Source of the DNA: Closterium sp. Naga37s-1
Lineage: Eukaryota > Streptophyta > Zygnematophyceae > Desmidiales > Closteriaceae
DNA length: 64,000 nt
Assembly (NCBI GenBank): GCA_947471745.1
Contig: CANJKZ010000952.1
Location: 1,780,001-1,844,000 of the forward strand
Direction: 5' to 3'
Shown: positions 24,378-35,654 of the stretch, piece after piece
Numbering within the stretch: the first letter of the stretch is position 1
Layout: each line of letters opens with the position of its first letter
Made by a program: the position numbers and the translations under genes
Notes under the pieces: generated by a model
The model's database searches: none
What the model was told of the DNA's origin: nothing
What the model saw: the letters and a program-made list of their open reading frames with translations, nothing else

Positions 24378-24618
24378 TGTCAGAATGTTATTGTATACAT
24401 CACTTTATAACTACCTGCAATGTAGACTTAGTGTAGTTATCTTGCTTGTTAGGTGGTGCACCTTGCTTCACTTCTTTCATATTTGTACCCTTGAACCTAT
24501 AGTGAAACCATCATTCTCTCACACAACTCTCTCGACAATTTTCCTTACCCTCGAACTTCACCACTAAGTCACTTAACTACCATGGCTCCTAAGCCTACTA
24601 AACTTTAGTCTTTCAACA
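24378..24618 (+). repeat. 3' LTR of NA-E
   Basis: 241 bp, matching the 5' LTR except for one visible difference (GAAACC against GAACCC near 24505). It is preceded by GGGGGTG and followed by ACCAG. Confidence 0.93.
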
Positions 24619-25411
24619 ACCAGCAGCTGCTGTCGCACCCGAGACAATTTCCTCGACCGCGTCAGCTTCGTCGGTTTCTGTCGTGAAGGTGCGTGCACCA
24701 GTGAACCCAGTTTTCAAGTCTTCACTGTTGGCGCGCTGATGCTGCTTGGTGTTGTACGTGAGCCTTTTGTAGAAGAGGACATCACGTGCTGGTTGTGAGT
24801 AGAAGCGCATCTTTGTCAAGTATGCATGCTCGAATCTTGTTGTAAGTTGTCGAGCCGCTTGGATGACCTAACCGTTTGTGCCATAAATCTTCTGATGTTA
24901 CATGTCCTGCAGATCGGCGATAAAGGTCTGAGTTGGCGTAAAAGGCATAGAAGTTCGCAGGTCTCCGGTGTGACTCTGTTTTTATGGTTCCGCGGCGAGT
25001 AGCAGAAGTGTCGACGACGAAAGGACCAGTCGAGTGTGAAGATGTTGAAGGTATGGATGGATGCTGATTTTTTTTTTCTGCTTCCCCGCTAGTACTCATC
25101 GCTCTGCTGTTGCTCGTGAAATTCTGGGCGTTCCAGCTTCTTATGCTATCGGTGTAATGTCTTCTCGCAGGAATCCGAGATAATCTGGTTCAGTGTTTCG
25201 CTCCTTTGGATGACAGTCCGTCCAAGAACCGAAGGCGAGAATATGATCACTATCTGCTGAAGTTCCGTCGCGTTCCACGTTGAGCACAAACGCCCCTCCT
25301 TGCTGTACTTCTTTAGCCACGTAGAAGCCTCCCCTTGAAGAGTATAACCTGATTTCTTTGTGGTCACTGTCACATGGGCTGGCTTACACTGAAAAGATTG
25401 TAACAAAATCC
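24619..25411 (-). pseudogene. RLC-P fragment 4: gag-pre-integrase region
   Basis: The minus strand contains SEDLWHKRLGHPSGSTTYNK (about 24900-24840), the gag-pre-integrase zinc-binding motif of Copia polyproteins. Upstream frames (25400-25150) are readable but shifted and not assignable to a motif with confidence. Several stops and frame changes make this non-functional. It lies between NA-E and NA-D. Confidence 0.8.
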
Positions 25412-25553
25412 TGTCAGAATGTGTTTGCTGTCTAGTCTGCAGTGGGGTACTCTGTAGTGAGTACAACCCAATTAGGGTTTCCTATTTGTATCCCAACTGT
25501 TGCTAGTACAATCTCTCTTTTCTGTTCTAACTTTCTACTGCCGATTCTTGACA
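25412..25553 (+). repeat. 5' LTR of NA-D
   Basis: 142 bp, TGTCAGAATG to TCTTGACA. TTAGGGTTT is at 25472-25480. Unlike the LTR of NA-E it resembles those of the autonomous clan. Confidence 0.9.
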
Positions 25554-26623
25554 TGCTATCAGAGCGACTACGCTCCTGGCCTGTGGGCCCACTTGCTTCC
25601 GCTGCTGTCCTGTCTGTCGCGCGCCCCGTGGCGCGCGACGTTTTTTCTTCCCGCCACGCGCTCGGGGCGCATGGCGGTTTTCTGCCCGCCAAGCGCTCGG
25701 GGCGCGCGGCGGTTTTCTGCCCGCCACGCGCTCGGGGCGCGCGGCGGTTTCGTCACCCGTCACAGCACCCCAAGGGCCCGCGCGCCGTCCCCCCTCCCGG
25801 CGCCCGTCGCGGCGCCCCAGGGACCTGCGCGCTGTCCCCTCCCGTCGCCCGTCGCGGCGCCCTGGGGGCCCGCGCGCCGCCCTGCCCGTCGCCCGTCGCG
25901 GCGCCCTGGGGACCCGCGCGTCGCCCCCTCCCGTCGCCCGTCGCGGCGCCCTGGGGGCCTGCGCGTCGCCCCCTCCCGTCGCCCGTCGCGGCGCTCTGGG
26001 GGCCCGCGAGCCGCCCTGCCCGTCGCCCGTCGCAGTGCCCCAGCTGCTGCCCGTGTTTCTGCCCCGCACCGCCTGCGTTGGGGGTATGGGGGTGGCGGGT
26101 ATGGGGGTGGCGGGTGTGTGAGCCGTCCCCTGCTCCTCCTCCTCCTCCGTCTCCCACTGCTGCAGCTGCCACTGAGGGGGTTGGGTGTGTGGGAGCCGAG
26201 GGAGTGGCGCTAAGGGGTGTCATGGGAGTGGAGCTAGGGGTGCAGCAGGGGGTGTGTGAAAGGAGGGTGGGACAGTTGGGGGAGGTTGAGCGGAGGTAGC
26301 CGTCGTGTCGCCAGCAGCGCCAGTAGTCCGGAGGCTACAATCTCCGGTAGTCGCCAGTCGCCCGTGGGTCAGTTGCTCCAGCCGCTCGGCGTAGCCGCGG
26401 AGCCAGTTACTCCTGAAGTCTGGGCCATTGCTTCGGTAGCCACTGAGCCAGCCGCTCCCGTGTGTCTGCAGCTTCCGCCGTCGCCTCCCATCTCCTCTCC
26501 TCTCACAGCCACCTCCTCCTCCTCACTTGCCCTTTGTGAATGCCTCTAGCTTTGCTTGTACTTGAGAACCTGCTCTATGACTGCTTGCTGTGCTGATTAT
26601 ACCCCACTTTGACTATGGGGGTG
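25554..26623 (+). repeat. NA-D interior: hairpins and GC-rich repeat
   Basis: GAGC/GCTC hairpin, GGGCCC (25585-25590) and the CCGT-loop hairpin are followed by three near-copies of a hairpin with arms CCGCCACGCGC and GCGCGTGGCGG-like (about 25650-25750). 25760-26030 is a repeat of GTCGCGGCGCCCTGGGG plus CCCGCGCG. The rest resembles the 3' half of NA-E. No protein domain is seen. Confidence 0.75.
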
Positions 26624-26748
26624 TGTCAGAATGTGTTTGCTATCTAGTCTGCAGTGGGGTACTTTGTAGTGAGTACAACCCAATTAGGGTTTCCTATTTG
26701 TATACAACTCTCTTTTCTGTTCTAACTTTCTACTGCCGATTCTTGACA
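26624..26748 (+). repeat. 3' LTR of NA-D
   Basis: 125 bp. It matches the 5' LTR apart from a 17-bp gap and at least two substitutions, so NA-D is older than NA-E or RLC-F. Confidence 0.9.
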
Positions 26749-27611
26749 GAACGAGGACTTGAGAGAGTTGTATCACTGTATTTGTCTTCGGTGATTGAAG
26801 AAGAACAGTGCCTTAACGTGGGGTACGTAAAGATTGGTTGTTGGCGTCTGTAACTGTTACTTCGTATTGTAGTTGTGTCTCGTGTTTAATGAAGAAGCCG
26901 TTGTTGATATCCGATGTGCACATGCGTTGTGTGCAGCAACTGACAAGGAACCAAACATTGGGGACGTATTCTGTGCTGGTTGCGACGTTGAACTAAGGAT
27001 TAACCTCTGGTGCAAAGGTCGGAGGTGAGTCTGGTACACAAGAGTTCGTTCTTGTCATCCACGCCTGTACGTTCCTTCCTTTCGTTGATGTTGATGCAGT
27101 CTGTGGTTTGGTCTGTGCAGCTGAAGCAGTGGCGGCGGCAACCTGTGGTGGAGCAGCAACTATACAATGAGGTGTTGACTGTTGTTGTTGTGGGCAATGA
27201 TCTCGGGAGTGCCCAGAGGTTTTGCAATTGTGACAAAACGGTGCTACGTAGTACTGATGCTGCTGCTGTCGTGGCTGATGTTTCTGCTACTTCTGCTGCT
27301 GCTAAAAGTGCTTCTATCCTTGTTGTTTCTATGGCTCCGCTTGGCTGTGTCAAGAAGGCAAACTGATTAATCTTCTTGCTGTTTTTGTTGTCGAACAGAT
27401 CCATGTTCTGCTGCTCAGCGAGGAGAGTTGCGCCGAGGTGCATCTCAGAGATGTTCCCTTGAGTTTGAAGAAGCGAGCATGTCTGTCGCCACTCAGGACC
27501 AAGTCCAGCGATGACAACTGTAACGAACATAGATTCAGGGAAGTTGCCTACGCTTCGCACAAACTGGTCTCGTAATTCTCTGCACCTGTTGATGTACTGC
27601 AATGCGTTTTT
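26749..27611 (-). pseudogene. RLC-P fragment 3: Gag C-terminus, zinc knuckle, dead protease
   Basis: From 27611 the minus strand reads NALQYINRCRELRDQF and AGLGPEWRQTCSLLQTQG, the Copia Gag capsid-like domain. A canonical zinc knuckle CHNCKTSGHSRDHC follows at 27194-27235, one frame over. Downstream (about 26960-26850) a protease-like stretch ends in EVTVTDANNQSL, but the catalytic Asp-Ser-Gly reads V-S-C, so it is inactive. The standard CX2C spacing here contrasts with the CX13C form of the GC-rich clan. Confidence 0.82.
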
Positions 27612-27741
27612 TGTCAGAATAATGAACGAGAATGAATGAACTAGCAGCAGGATGGATACAAGTAGCAAACCCTAATTGGGTTGTACCCCTTATGGGCTAC
27701 CCCACTATAGCCTACACAATAAGCAGCATATAAGTTTGACA
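27612..27741 (-). repeat. 3' LTR of RLC-C
   Basis: 130 bp. It equals the 5' LTR except for 15 extra bases near 27652-27666. Telo-box AAACCCTAA is at 27667-27675. Confidence 0.92.
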
Positions 27742-27970
27742 CACCCCTATAGGCAAAGTGGGGGAGAACAAGAGGTCACAAGACCGGTCAAGACAAGCAA
27801 AGCAAGCTCAGGGTGGATCACGACGTCACCACGCATTCTGAGCACAAGCAAATGGCCACAAGGCCAGTTCACATGCAGAGTTATATAATGGAGAACAAAC
27901 AGTACAGTGATCAAAACCTAGCAAGTGCAAGCATGCAGGTATATGTATATAGATCACAGTACAAGCAAAG
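27742..27970 (-). promoter_or_regulatory. 3' UTR of RLC-C with TTGT-loop hairpin pair
   Basis: Read on the minus strand, GGCCTTGTGGCC (27854-27865) and GGTCTTGTGACC (27774-27785) are both perfect stems, as in RLC-F and RLC-B. The polypurine tract here is slightly altered (CCTATAGGGGTG). Confidence 0.8.
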
Positions 27971-30900
27971 TCAAGAAGTGAGCAAGTGAGGCCAAGTAGG
28001 CACAAGGCCTAGAACAGTACAGAAACGCTGATGATCACAAGGCGCAAGTGCCTTGGTGAAGATATCAGCAGTGTTGGCCCGAGAGGCCACGTAAGCAAGA
28101 CGAAGCTGACCACGCTGCTGCAGCTCTCGAGCAAGGAAGTAGCGCAGAGCGATGTGCTTCGTTCTGTGCTCCAGAATGTGCTCCTGACACAAGGCAAGCA
28201 TGGCCTTGTTGTCGACGTACAGAACTGGGGGGGAACGAGGCTGCTCTCCCAAGTCAGTCAGCAGGTAGGTGAGCCAGCGTAACTCCTGTGCAGCCATGGC
28301 CCCTGCGTAGATCTCAGCCTCACAACTGGAACTGAGAACAGAAGACGAGCGGGTAGACCGCCACGAAACATAGCCGGCGCCAAGGCTGAAAGTGTAACCC
28401 AGTGACGACCACTGCGTAGCCAAGTCGTCAACCCAAGAAGCATCTGCGTGACCAGTGAGGACAACTCGAGCCCTACCTCCAAGCACGAGCCCCATGCCCG
28501 ACGTACTGCACAAGTAGCGCATCACCCTCTTAGCGGCCTCCATGTGCTCTGTCCCGGGTGATCTGCAAGCCAAGATAGCTGCGCAGCTCACCCAGGTCTG
28601 TGCACGTGTGTCTCTTCTGCAGCTCCGACTTCACGTGGGCCAGTTCGGCAGTGTCAGCAGTGGCAAAGACCAAGTCGTCGACGTACACGAGGATGTAGAA
28701 CGACGGCAGAGAAGTGTCGGTGCGTAGAAACAGTGACGGGTCAGCATTCGAAGGAGAAAACCCAAGAGTCGCAAGCGTCGTCCTCAGTGTGTCGTGCCAC
28801 TCGCGAGGTGCCTGTCGGAGACCGTAGACTGGCCGCCGGAGGCTCCACTGGGTACCAGCAGGAAACGACCCAGTGAAGCCAGGTAGGCGGCACAGCCAGA
28901 TCTCCTCGTGTAGAGTGCCCTGTAAGAAAGTTGTGCTGAAGTCAAGAAAGTGAAGCTCGTAGTCACGCTGAGCGGCGACGTGTAGCAGCACCCGAAGAGT
29001 GGTCATCTTCGGAGTAGGGGAGAAGGTCTGAAAGTAGTCAACTCCCTGTCGCTGACTGAAGCCTCGAGCAACGTATCGCGCCTTGAAGGCAGGCGAAGAA
29101 CCCGGCGGCCGCTTCACCCTGAAAATCCACATGCCATCGACTATGTTCGCCCCAGGTGGGGGAACCTCGTCGACGTAGGTGCCTGTGGACTTCCAGGAAG
29201 CCATCTTTGCGTCCATGGCTGTCTGCCACTGAGAGGAGTAGGGACCCTCTATCGCCTCTGCGTAAGAGCGCGGGGTCGGGATGTCTGGTGCATCCGGGTC
29301 TCCCTCAGGTGCAATCAGCATGGTCACGAGATGAGGTAAAGCAGCGGCAAAACACTCAACTCCTCAAGCCTGTCATCAAGGACGTCCGTGCCAAGAGCAC
29401 ACTCACCCCCGACGGACGGAGGACAGACAGACTCAGACTCAGCAACAAGACTAGATGCGCAGTCGAGGCGACAGGCGGCAGCAAAGTCAACAAGCTCAGC
29501 AACTAGAACAAACGCACCAGTGGACTCAAACGAAGGGTCTGTGACAACAGTGGCTAGAAGACGTGTGACAGTAGGACTAGCAGCACGAGTAAGGTCTGAC
29601 GGCGGGTCAGCAACATCAGGAGGAGAGGACGCAGGTGGAGATGACAGAGGGACACGCTGTGGAACAGAGGAAGGACGAAGTGCCATCTGGTGCGTGCCTG
29701 AGACAGGAGGAGGACGCTGACGCGGAACACGACGACCAGTGCGAACAGCGCGAACAGGCGACGCAGGACAAGACTCATGCTCACGACGCTCCGAAAGACC
29801 TCTTGTCGGCCCAGTGTAAGGAGAAGGAGCAGGCAGTGGGGAGGCTGGCTATAACTGCGACTGCGACTGGTCAGGCGGTGGACACAGTAAGGGAGGAGTA
29901 GGGCCAGTAGAAGGCGGGAGACCAAGAACCTGCTGAAGCAGTGGAACGAAGTACGGTCGCGGCTGCACAGCGCCTCCAGAACCAGCACCGACAGCACCAG
30001 TACCCCCAGCTCCAGGGTCTCCAGCTCCAACGCCAGCAGTACCACCAGCTCCAGCACCTCCAGCAGCTCCAGCTCCAGCGCCTCCAGCGGCTCCAGCTCC
30101 AACGCCTCCAGCTCCAACTCCTGCAGCACCTCCAGCTCCAGTAGCTCCAGTACCTCCAGCAGCGCCAACTCCAGCGCCTCCAGCTCCAACTCCTGTAGTA
30201 CCTCCAGCTCCAGCAGCTCCAGTACGTCTAGTACGAGCACCTCCGGGACCAGCGGCTCCAGTACCTCCAGCAGCGCCAGCTCCAACGCCGGCAGCACCTC
30301 CAGCTCCAGCAGCTCTAGTACCTCCAGCGCCACCAGGACCAGGGCCTCCAGTGGCAGGCCTCCCAGCTCCAGCAGCGCCACTCTGAAGACTCCAGCGCCG
30401 AGCAAACCACTCGCGCAGCTGCGGTGGGGAGAGAGGCTCCCACTGTGACGACGCACCTAGAGAACCTCCAGTACCTCCAGTAACTCCAGGACCAGCAGCT
30501 CCAGCACCTCCGTCTCCAACGCCCGCAGCACCACCAGCACCAGCAGCTCCAGTACCTCCAGTACGAGCACCTCCGGGACCAGTGGCTCCAGCAACTCCAG
30601 CAGCTCCAGCGCCGGCAGCACCTCCAGCTCCAGTAGCTCCAGTACCTCCAGCTCCAGGGCCTCCAGCGGGAGGCCCCCCGGCTCCAGCAGCGCCGCTCCG
30701 AAGGCTCCAGCGCCGAGCAAACCACTCGCGCAGCTGTGGTGGAGAGAGAGACTCCCGCCGGGACAAGGCACCTGTAGGACCTCCAGCAGACTCGGCACCC
30801 CCAGGCTCAGCACCCCCAGTCTCAGCACCCGCGCACGCTCAGGCTCAGCACCCCCAGGCTCCGCACGCTCCGGCTCAGCACCCCTAGCAGCACCACCCCC

Positions 30901-33165
30901 AGCAGCACCACCAGAGTCGACCGCGACCTCGACAGGCTCGACAGGGTCTACCTGAGACACACCTGAGGGAGCAGGACCCTGAGTGGGGAGGGGGTCTACC
31001 GGAGGAGGACCTGGTGCGAGGAAGAGCGGCGGGGGGGGGAGAGGGGCAGAGCGGTAGGGGAAGAGGCGGTAAAAGGGAACGGACTCGTCGAACGTGACGT
31101 CCTGAGAGGGCAGGACTCGGCGCGAGGTGGGGTGGTAAAACTGCCAGCCAGGCGCGTCAGGGGGAAAATCAAGGAAGACGCAGGGAATGGCGCGGGCGGA
31201 GAGCTTGTCCGGGGACGTATCACGGACAAAGGCACGAGAACCCCAGACCCGGAACACCGACGCATCGCCAACCTCCCCCGTCCAACGCAGTGTGGGCGAG
31301 GTCTCCAGCAAGGAGACACGGGGCCAGAGGTTGAGCTGATGCGCGGCGTACCGGACCGCATATGGCCACAGAAAATGGGGGGCAGCCGCATGGATCATGG
31401 AGGTACGAGCGACCTCCATGACTAAGCCAATGCGGTGCTCAGCAACCCTATTCTACTGCGGAGAGGCCGGAAGCGTGAACGAGTGGCGAATGCCCTCCCC
31501 ACGACAAAAGTCCCGCAAGAGGTCGGAGGAAAACTCACCACCTCTGTCAGAGTGCAGACGCAGGACCGGAAGGTCCGTGCGGAACCGCTCGCGGAGCTGG
31601 AGACGGACAGCGCGGATCCAAGGGATCAAAACATCAGGGACCTCCCCCTTGCTGCGCAAGGGGAAGACCGTGGTGTAACGCGAGTAGTCGTCAACGACCA
31701 GCAGAAAGTAGCGCTCGCGGCCCTGTCCACGGACGCGGGCTGGGCCCCACACGTCCATGTGGAGAGTCTGCAGGGGAGCAGTCGTCGGGGGAAACGAGGA
31801 GGAGTGAGGAGCGGCGCGCTGCCGCCCCTCGACACAGGGAAGACAGGGAGGGGCAGGCGAGGGTGGGAGGGGAGGCAGAGTCTCGGGAAGACCAGAGACA
31901 AGGAGACGCGAGTGCATGCCACGAAGGCGCTGCACTGAGGGGTGACCAAGACGGTGGTGCCAAAGGAGGGTCCATTGCGACGGTGCGCGACACGAGCAGG
32001 GGGGCGCTAGCTGACCTGACGCAGACGCAAACGCAGCTACCTGAGGAGACACAGTAGTCAGTGTGTACAGACTCGAGCCAGGCGCACGTGTGAACGTGGC
32101 CAGGTGCCGGCCAGTCCGGTAGCACGTACAGATCGCCACACGCTGTCCTCCTGGAGTAAAGGTGTCAACCCATACATCCTGAAGGACTGCGTTGCTCACC
32201 AAGTTCGTAGAGAACGAGGGGAGGTGAAGACCTGACAGTGAGCCAGACGAAACCGCCGGACACGGGAGAACAGTGGAGGAACGTGCAAGGACTGGGCCCC
32301 CAGAGGGGTCAGCCAGAGAGACAGCAACAGGTGCAGGGAGCGGTGTGAGTGCGGTACTGTCGCGAAAGAAACAGCGGGAAGCACATGAGTCAAGCGTTAA
32401 GGTGTGCAAGGTCTCAGCAGGCACAGTACCGGAGAGAGCAGACTCACTAGCACCTAGAGCAGCAGCCTCACCAGCACCTAGGGCAGCTGGCTCACCAGCA
32501 CCTAGAGCAGCAGCCTCACCAGTACCTAGAGCAGCAGACTCTATACCTGGGTCGGGCGGCACACACAGGTAACAGGCACCCTCAGCACTAAAAGGCAATG
32601 CATGCATGGCAGTGAGGATAGCATCATAGTCAAGAGCAAATATATCCACCCTCTGCCTAAGCAGCTCGAGCCAGCTGGGGAGCTCAGCCGCGTCGCCAAA
32701 CTCTGTACTTCAGGCGTCGCTCAGACAGGCGAAGCAGCGGGACTGTGTGTGACCGACTGTCCCGCAAGTCTGACCAGCCCGATCACCTGTGCGAATGACG
32801 TACGGGCAGCGAACAGTACTCCGAGACCCTCTACTCTGAGCGTACCACTCACGAAGCTGCTGGGGCGTAAGGGTCTCACGCGGACGCCGCTGCAGCTGCA
32901 TATGGCCACCGCCAGAAACTCCCGACTGACCAGCTCCAGGGCGACTGCCACTACGGCCGCCGCCACAACCCCAACTAGCGTACCACTCACGAAGCTGCTG
33001 GGGCGTGAGGGACTCGCGCGGACGTCGCTGGAGCCGCATCTGGCCACCGCCAGAAACTCCCCACCGAACAGCTCCACCGAGACTGCCACTACGGCCGCCG
33101 CCACCACTCCCACTGCTGCCACCACCGCCGCCACGACTCCCACCGCTACCACGAAGAGACGTCAT
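27971..33165 (-). pseudogene. Disabled Copia Gag-Pol of RLC-C
   Basis: The reading order is normal but broken. The CX13CX4HX4C zinc finger is at 32734-32808, preceded by two copies of QQLREWY (32980-32994 and 32842-32856). Protease reads LDSCASRCF, so the Gly after Asp-Ser is changed to Cys. Integrase has DVWGPAR and LHSDRGGEF, with a TAG at 31453-31455 inside SPQQNG. Linker repeats (about 30000-30900) contain two more QLREWF motifs and a frame change. One base is lost near 29355. Reverse transcriptase retains YVDD (about 28680), then a deletion at about 28550 fuses GLQITRDRA to HMEAAKRV with a frameshift. RNase H ends ADIFTKAL. The N-terminal Gag capsid domain of RLC-F is absent. Confidence 0.9.
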
Positions 33166-34324
33166 AGCGGGCAAAGTAAGGAGGTGTGCGACCGGCATGG
33201 CAGCACGCAGGGAAGGTAGGGCGGCGAGCAGGCACTAGGGTAGGTCGGGGCGGCGCACGGTCAGTGAAGGGCGGCGCGCGGCCAGAGTAGGGCGGCACGC
33301 TGCAAGTAGGGCGGCGCGCGGGCAGAGGAGGGCGCGCGGGCAGGCAAGGGCAGCGCGCGGGCTGCAGATGGCGGCGCGCGGGCTGCCAGGGTGGACGCGA
33401 CGGGCAGGGGCAGGGCGGAGCATGGGCAGCAGGGCGGCGCGCTGGCCCTACGGTGACGCGACGGGTAGGGCAGGGGCGGCGCGCGGGCCCTCGGGCGACG
33501 CGACGGGTAGGGCAGGGGCGGCGCGCGGGCCCTAGGGCGAAGCGACGGGCAGGGCAGGGGCGGCGCGCGGGCCCTAGGGCGACGCGACGGGCAGGACAGG
33601 GCGGCGCGCTGGCCCTAGGGTGACGCGACGGGCAGGGCAGGGGCGGCGCGCGGGCCCTAGGGCGACGCGACGGGCAGGGCAGGTCGTCGCGCGGGTCCTA
33701 GGGCGACGCGACGGGCAGGGCAGGGCGTCGCGCGGGTCCTAGGGCGACGCGACGGGCAGGGCAGGGCGTCGCGCGGGTCCTAGGGCGACGCGACGGGCAG
33801 GGCAGGGCGTCGCGCGGGTCCTAGGGCGATGCGACGGGCAGGGCAGGGCGCCGCGCTGGTCCTAGGGCGACGCGACGGGTAGGGCAGAGCGCCGCGCTGG
33901 TCCTAGGGCGACGCGAAGGGCAGGGCAGGGCGCCGCGCTGGTCCTAGGGCGACGCGACGGGCAGGGCAGGGCGTCGCGCGGGTCCTAGGGCGACGCGGCT
34001 GGCAGGGCAGGGCTCTGCGCTGGTCCTAGGGCGACGCGACGGGCAGGGCAGGGCGTCGCGCGGGTCCTAGGGCGACGCAGGGCAGGGCGTGCGTGGGGCA
34101 GCGCAACGCAGGGCGGGGCAGAGCGCGCGCTAGGCAGCGCAACGCAGGGCAGGGCAAGGCAGCGCGGGAGCCAGCAGGGCAGCGCGCGGGCAGGGTAACG
34201 CGACTGGTGGGGCAGCGCGACGAACACGGTAGGGCGCTACGGGTAGGGTAACGCGCTACGGGCAGGGAACGATTCGGTGGGCCCTAAAAAAAACGGTCCT
34301 AGGTCAGGACCTGCTCTGATACCA
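33166..34324 (-). repeat. Leader of RLC-C: 41-bp minisatellite and packaging-like hairpin
   Basis: About 33450-34080 is a tandem array with a unit of roughly 41 bp (GACGCGACGGGCAGGGCAGG plus GCGTCGCGCGGGTCCTAGGGC variants), about 15 copies. Next to the LTR are GGGCCC (34279-34284), a perfect 6-bp hairpin GGTCCT/AGGACC (34295-34311) and the primer site. Confidence 0.85.
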
Positions 34325-34439
34325 TGTCAGAATAATGAACGAGAATGAATGAACTAGCAGCAGGAAACCCTAATTGGGTTGTACCCCTTATGGGCTACCC
34401 CACTATAGCCTACACAATAAGCAGCATATAAGTTTGACA
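34325..34439 (-). repeat. 5' LTR of RLC-C
   Basis: 115 bp, TGTCAAAC to TCTGACA on the minus strand. Telo-box is at 34365-34373. It carries a 15-bp gap relative to the other LTR. Confidence 0.92.
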
Positions 34440-35325
34440 TTTTCTCCTGTTTTTATCTGTATGTTGGTTATCTGTGAAATGAGTCTGCTCTGTGTGACGC
34501 TGTCTGTTGCTTGATAAAGCCACCTCAAATGTTCCTAGGCTTATTCCGCTGAGTTTCCGAACTCCCTGTATGATTTGATACCCTGCTGTTTTGTTTGTGA
34601 CGGGTTTTGAAGAAGAATCGTGAACGCCATCATTGACTGAAAACCAAAGCCACGCTGCTCCTCTGGGGTACCGTTGACTAGAAACTGAGCTTCTCCAGTG
34701 AAGTATTCCCAGATCGGTGCTACTTCCATCATGAGTTCAAACTCGAAGCTCCGGACAAAAAAAACTTTCCCGTCGAAAGGCTTTAAGTTTGAAACTTCAG
34801 GATGTTCAGCATTTGAGTCTGATAGTTTGTTGCATCTCTCACTGCCAATCCTCCGTCTTGTTGTTGTTGTTGCTGTTGCGCAGGTACACCGAGGGGTACA
34901 AACGCGAAGGTGGTCCGCGGCTGCTGTCGAGGCAGAACACGGTACGAAAACGGCTGTTGTTGTGCGTAAGACATCCCATCGACACTCATAGGTGCCGTCC
35001 CCATATTCACCGATGCTGATGCTTGTGGTACCTGTGGATCTGCTCCCATAAACATTGATAAACATTGAATGACTTGTTGTATCGCAGGATCGATGACTAC
35101 TGGAGGCGCTCTAGTTCCTTACCCATCTCCTTCAGCGTTGAACGCGAAGGACGGGGACGATCCTCCAGCGTCTCCTGGTCCAGTTGCAGATGCAGCTGTT
35201 GGAGCAGGGCTGGCAAAGGTTACACCAGAGCCAGGTAGTGGTGGTGCTGAAGGCTGCTGTTGAGTACCACCACTTCCACTTTGAAAGTGGGTTTTGCCAT
35301 TGTTACCAGAGGCCATGTTTGAAAG
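34440..35325 (-). pseudogene. RLC-P fragment 2: Gag N-terminus
   Basis: Gag appears to start at ATG about 35316 (MASGNNGKTHFQSGSGG). It continues through Pro/Ala- and Gln-rich sequence (about 35055-34830) to LKPFDGKVFFVRSFEFELMM (about 34790), the typical opening of a Copia Gag capsid domain. Three frames are needed to follow it, with stops near 35119 and 34783, so it is decayed. The left end joins fragment 3 across RLC-C in frame. The right end is cut by RLC-B only about 10 bp before the ATG. Confidence 0.8.
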
Positions 35326-35447
35326 TCTCAAAGTTAGCGAACAACGGAATGCATGAACTAGCAAAGTGTTGGATACAAATAGGAAACCCTAGCATCTGTA
35401 CCCTCTAGAATGCAACTCACTACAGCCTATAACTATTATATTTGACA
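35326..35447 (-). repeat. 3' LTR of RLC-B
   Basis: 122 bp. It contains AAACCCTA at 35384-35391. The polypurine tract GCCTATGGGGGTG precedes it on the minus strand. Confidence 0.93.
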
Positions 35448-35654
35448 CACCCCCATAGGCTAAGTGAGGGGCATCAAAACAAGCAAGGCAGACAAACGGT
35501 CACAAGACCAGTCAAGACAAGAAGCAAGGCAAGCTCAGGGTGGATCTCAAGGACACCACACAAATTCCGAGCACAAGCAAGCGGCCACAAGGCCAGTTCA
35601 AGAGTTCACTATGATATATATAGGAAAACACAACAAGCAGAGCAAGGAACAAGT
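35448..35654 (-). promoter_or_regulatory. 3' UTR of RLC-B with TTGT-loop hairpin pair
   Basis: GGCCTTGTGGCC (35583-35594) and GGTCTTGTGACC (35498-35509), read on the minus strand, are both perfect. The surrounding 200 nt align with the 3' untranslated regions of RLC-A, C, F and N. Confidence 0.8.

Larger units (their letters stand above)
22578..24618 (+). mobile_element. Non-autonomous LTR element NA-E
   Basis: A 2041-bp element with 241-bp LTRs, target duplication ACCAG (22573-22577 and 24619-24623), primer site TGCTATCAGAGC right after the 5' LTR, and polypurine tract GGGGGTG before the 3' LTR. The interior is GC-rich hairpins and a 30-bp repeat, with no protease, integrase or reverse transcriptase. 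It must rely on enzymes supplied in trans. The LTRs differ at one visible position, so insertion is fairly recent. It interrupts RLC-P. Confidence 0.93.
25412..26748 (+). mobile_element. Non-autonomous LTR element NA-D
   Basis: A 1337-bp element with LTRs 25412-25553 and 26624-26748, primer site TGCTATCAGAGC at 25554, and polypurine tract TATGGGGGTG before the 3' LTR. There is no enzyme gene. Leader and 3' region resemble NA-E, including the perfect 10-bp CCGT-loop hairpin (25616-25639). The bases flanking the two ends (AATCC and GAACG) do not match, so either the duplication has been lost or a rearrangement followed insertion. Confidence 0.88.
27612..34439 (-). mobile_element. Defective Copia retrotransposon RLC-C
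   Basis: A 6828-bp element on the minus strand with LTRs 27612-27741 and 34325-34439. The flanking bases are TTTTT (27607-27611) and TTTTC (34440-34444), a 5-bp duplication with one change. Primer site TGGTATCAGAGCAGG abuts the 5' LTR. Removing the element and one duplication copy rejoins the Gag of RLC-P in frame. The polyprotein is disabled by several mutations. Confidence 0.93.

Noticed and set aside
3540..31455. Possible reassignment of TAG to glutamine, as in some green algae
   Set aside because: TAG stops in RLC-A (3540) and RLC-C (31453) fall where relatives have Gln, but RLC-A (5742-5744) and RLC-B (35655-35657) use TAG as the final stop at the conserved C-terminus, and other copies have TAA or TGA defects. 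Simple decay explains it.
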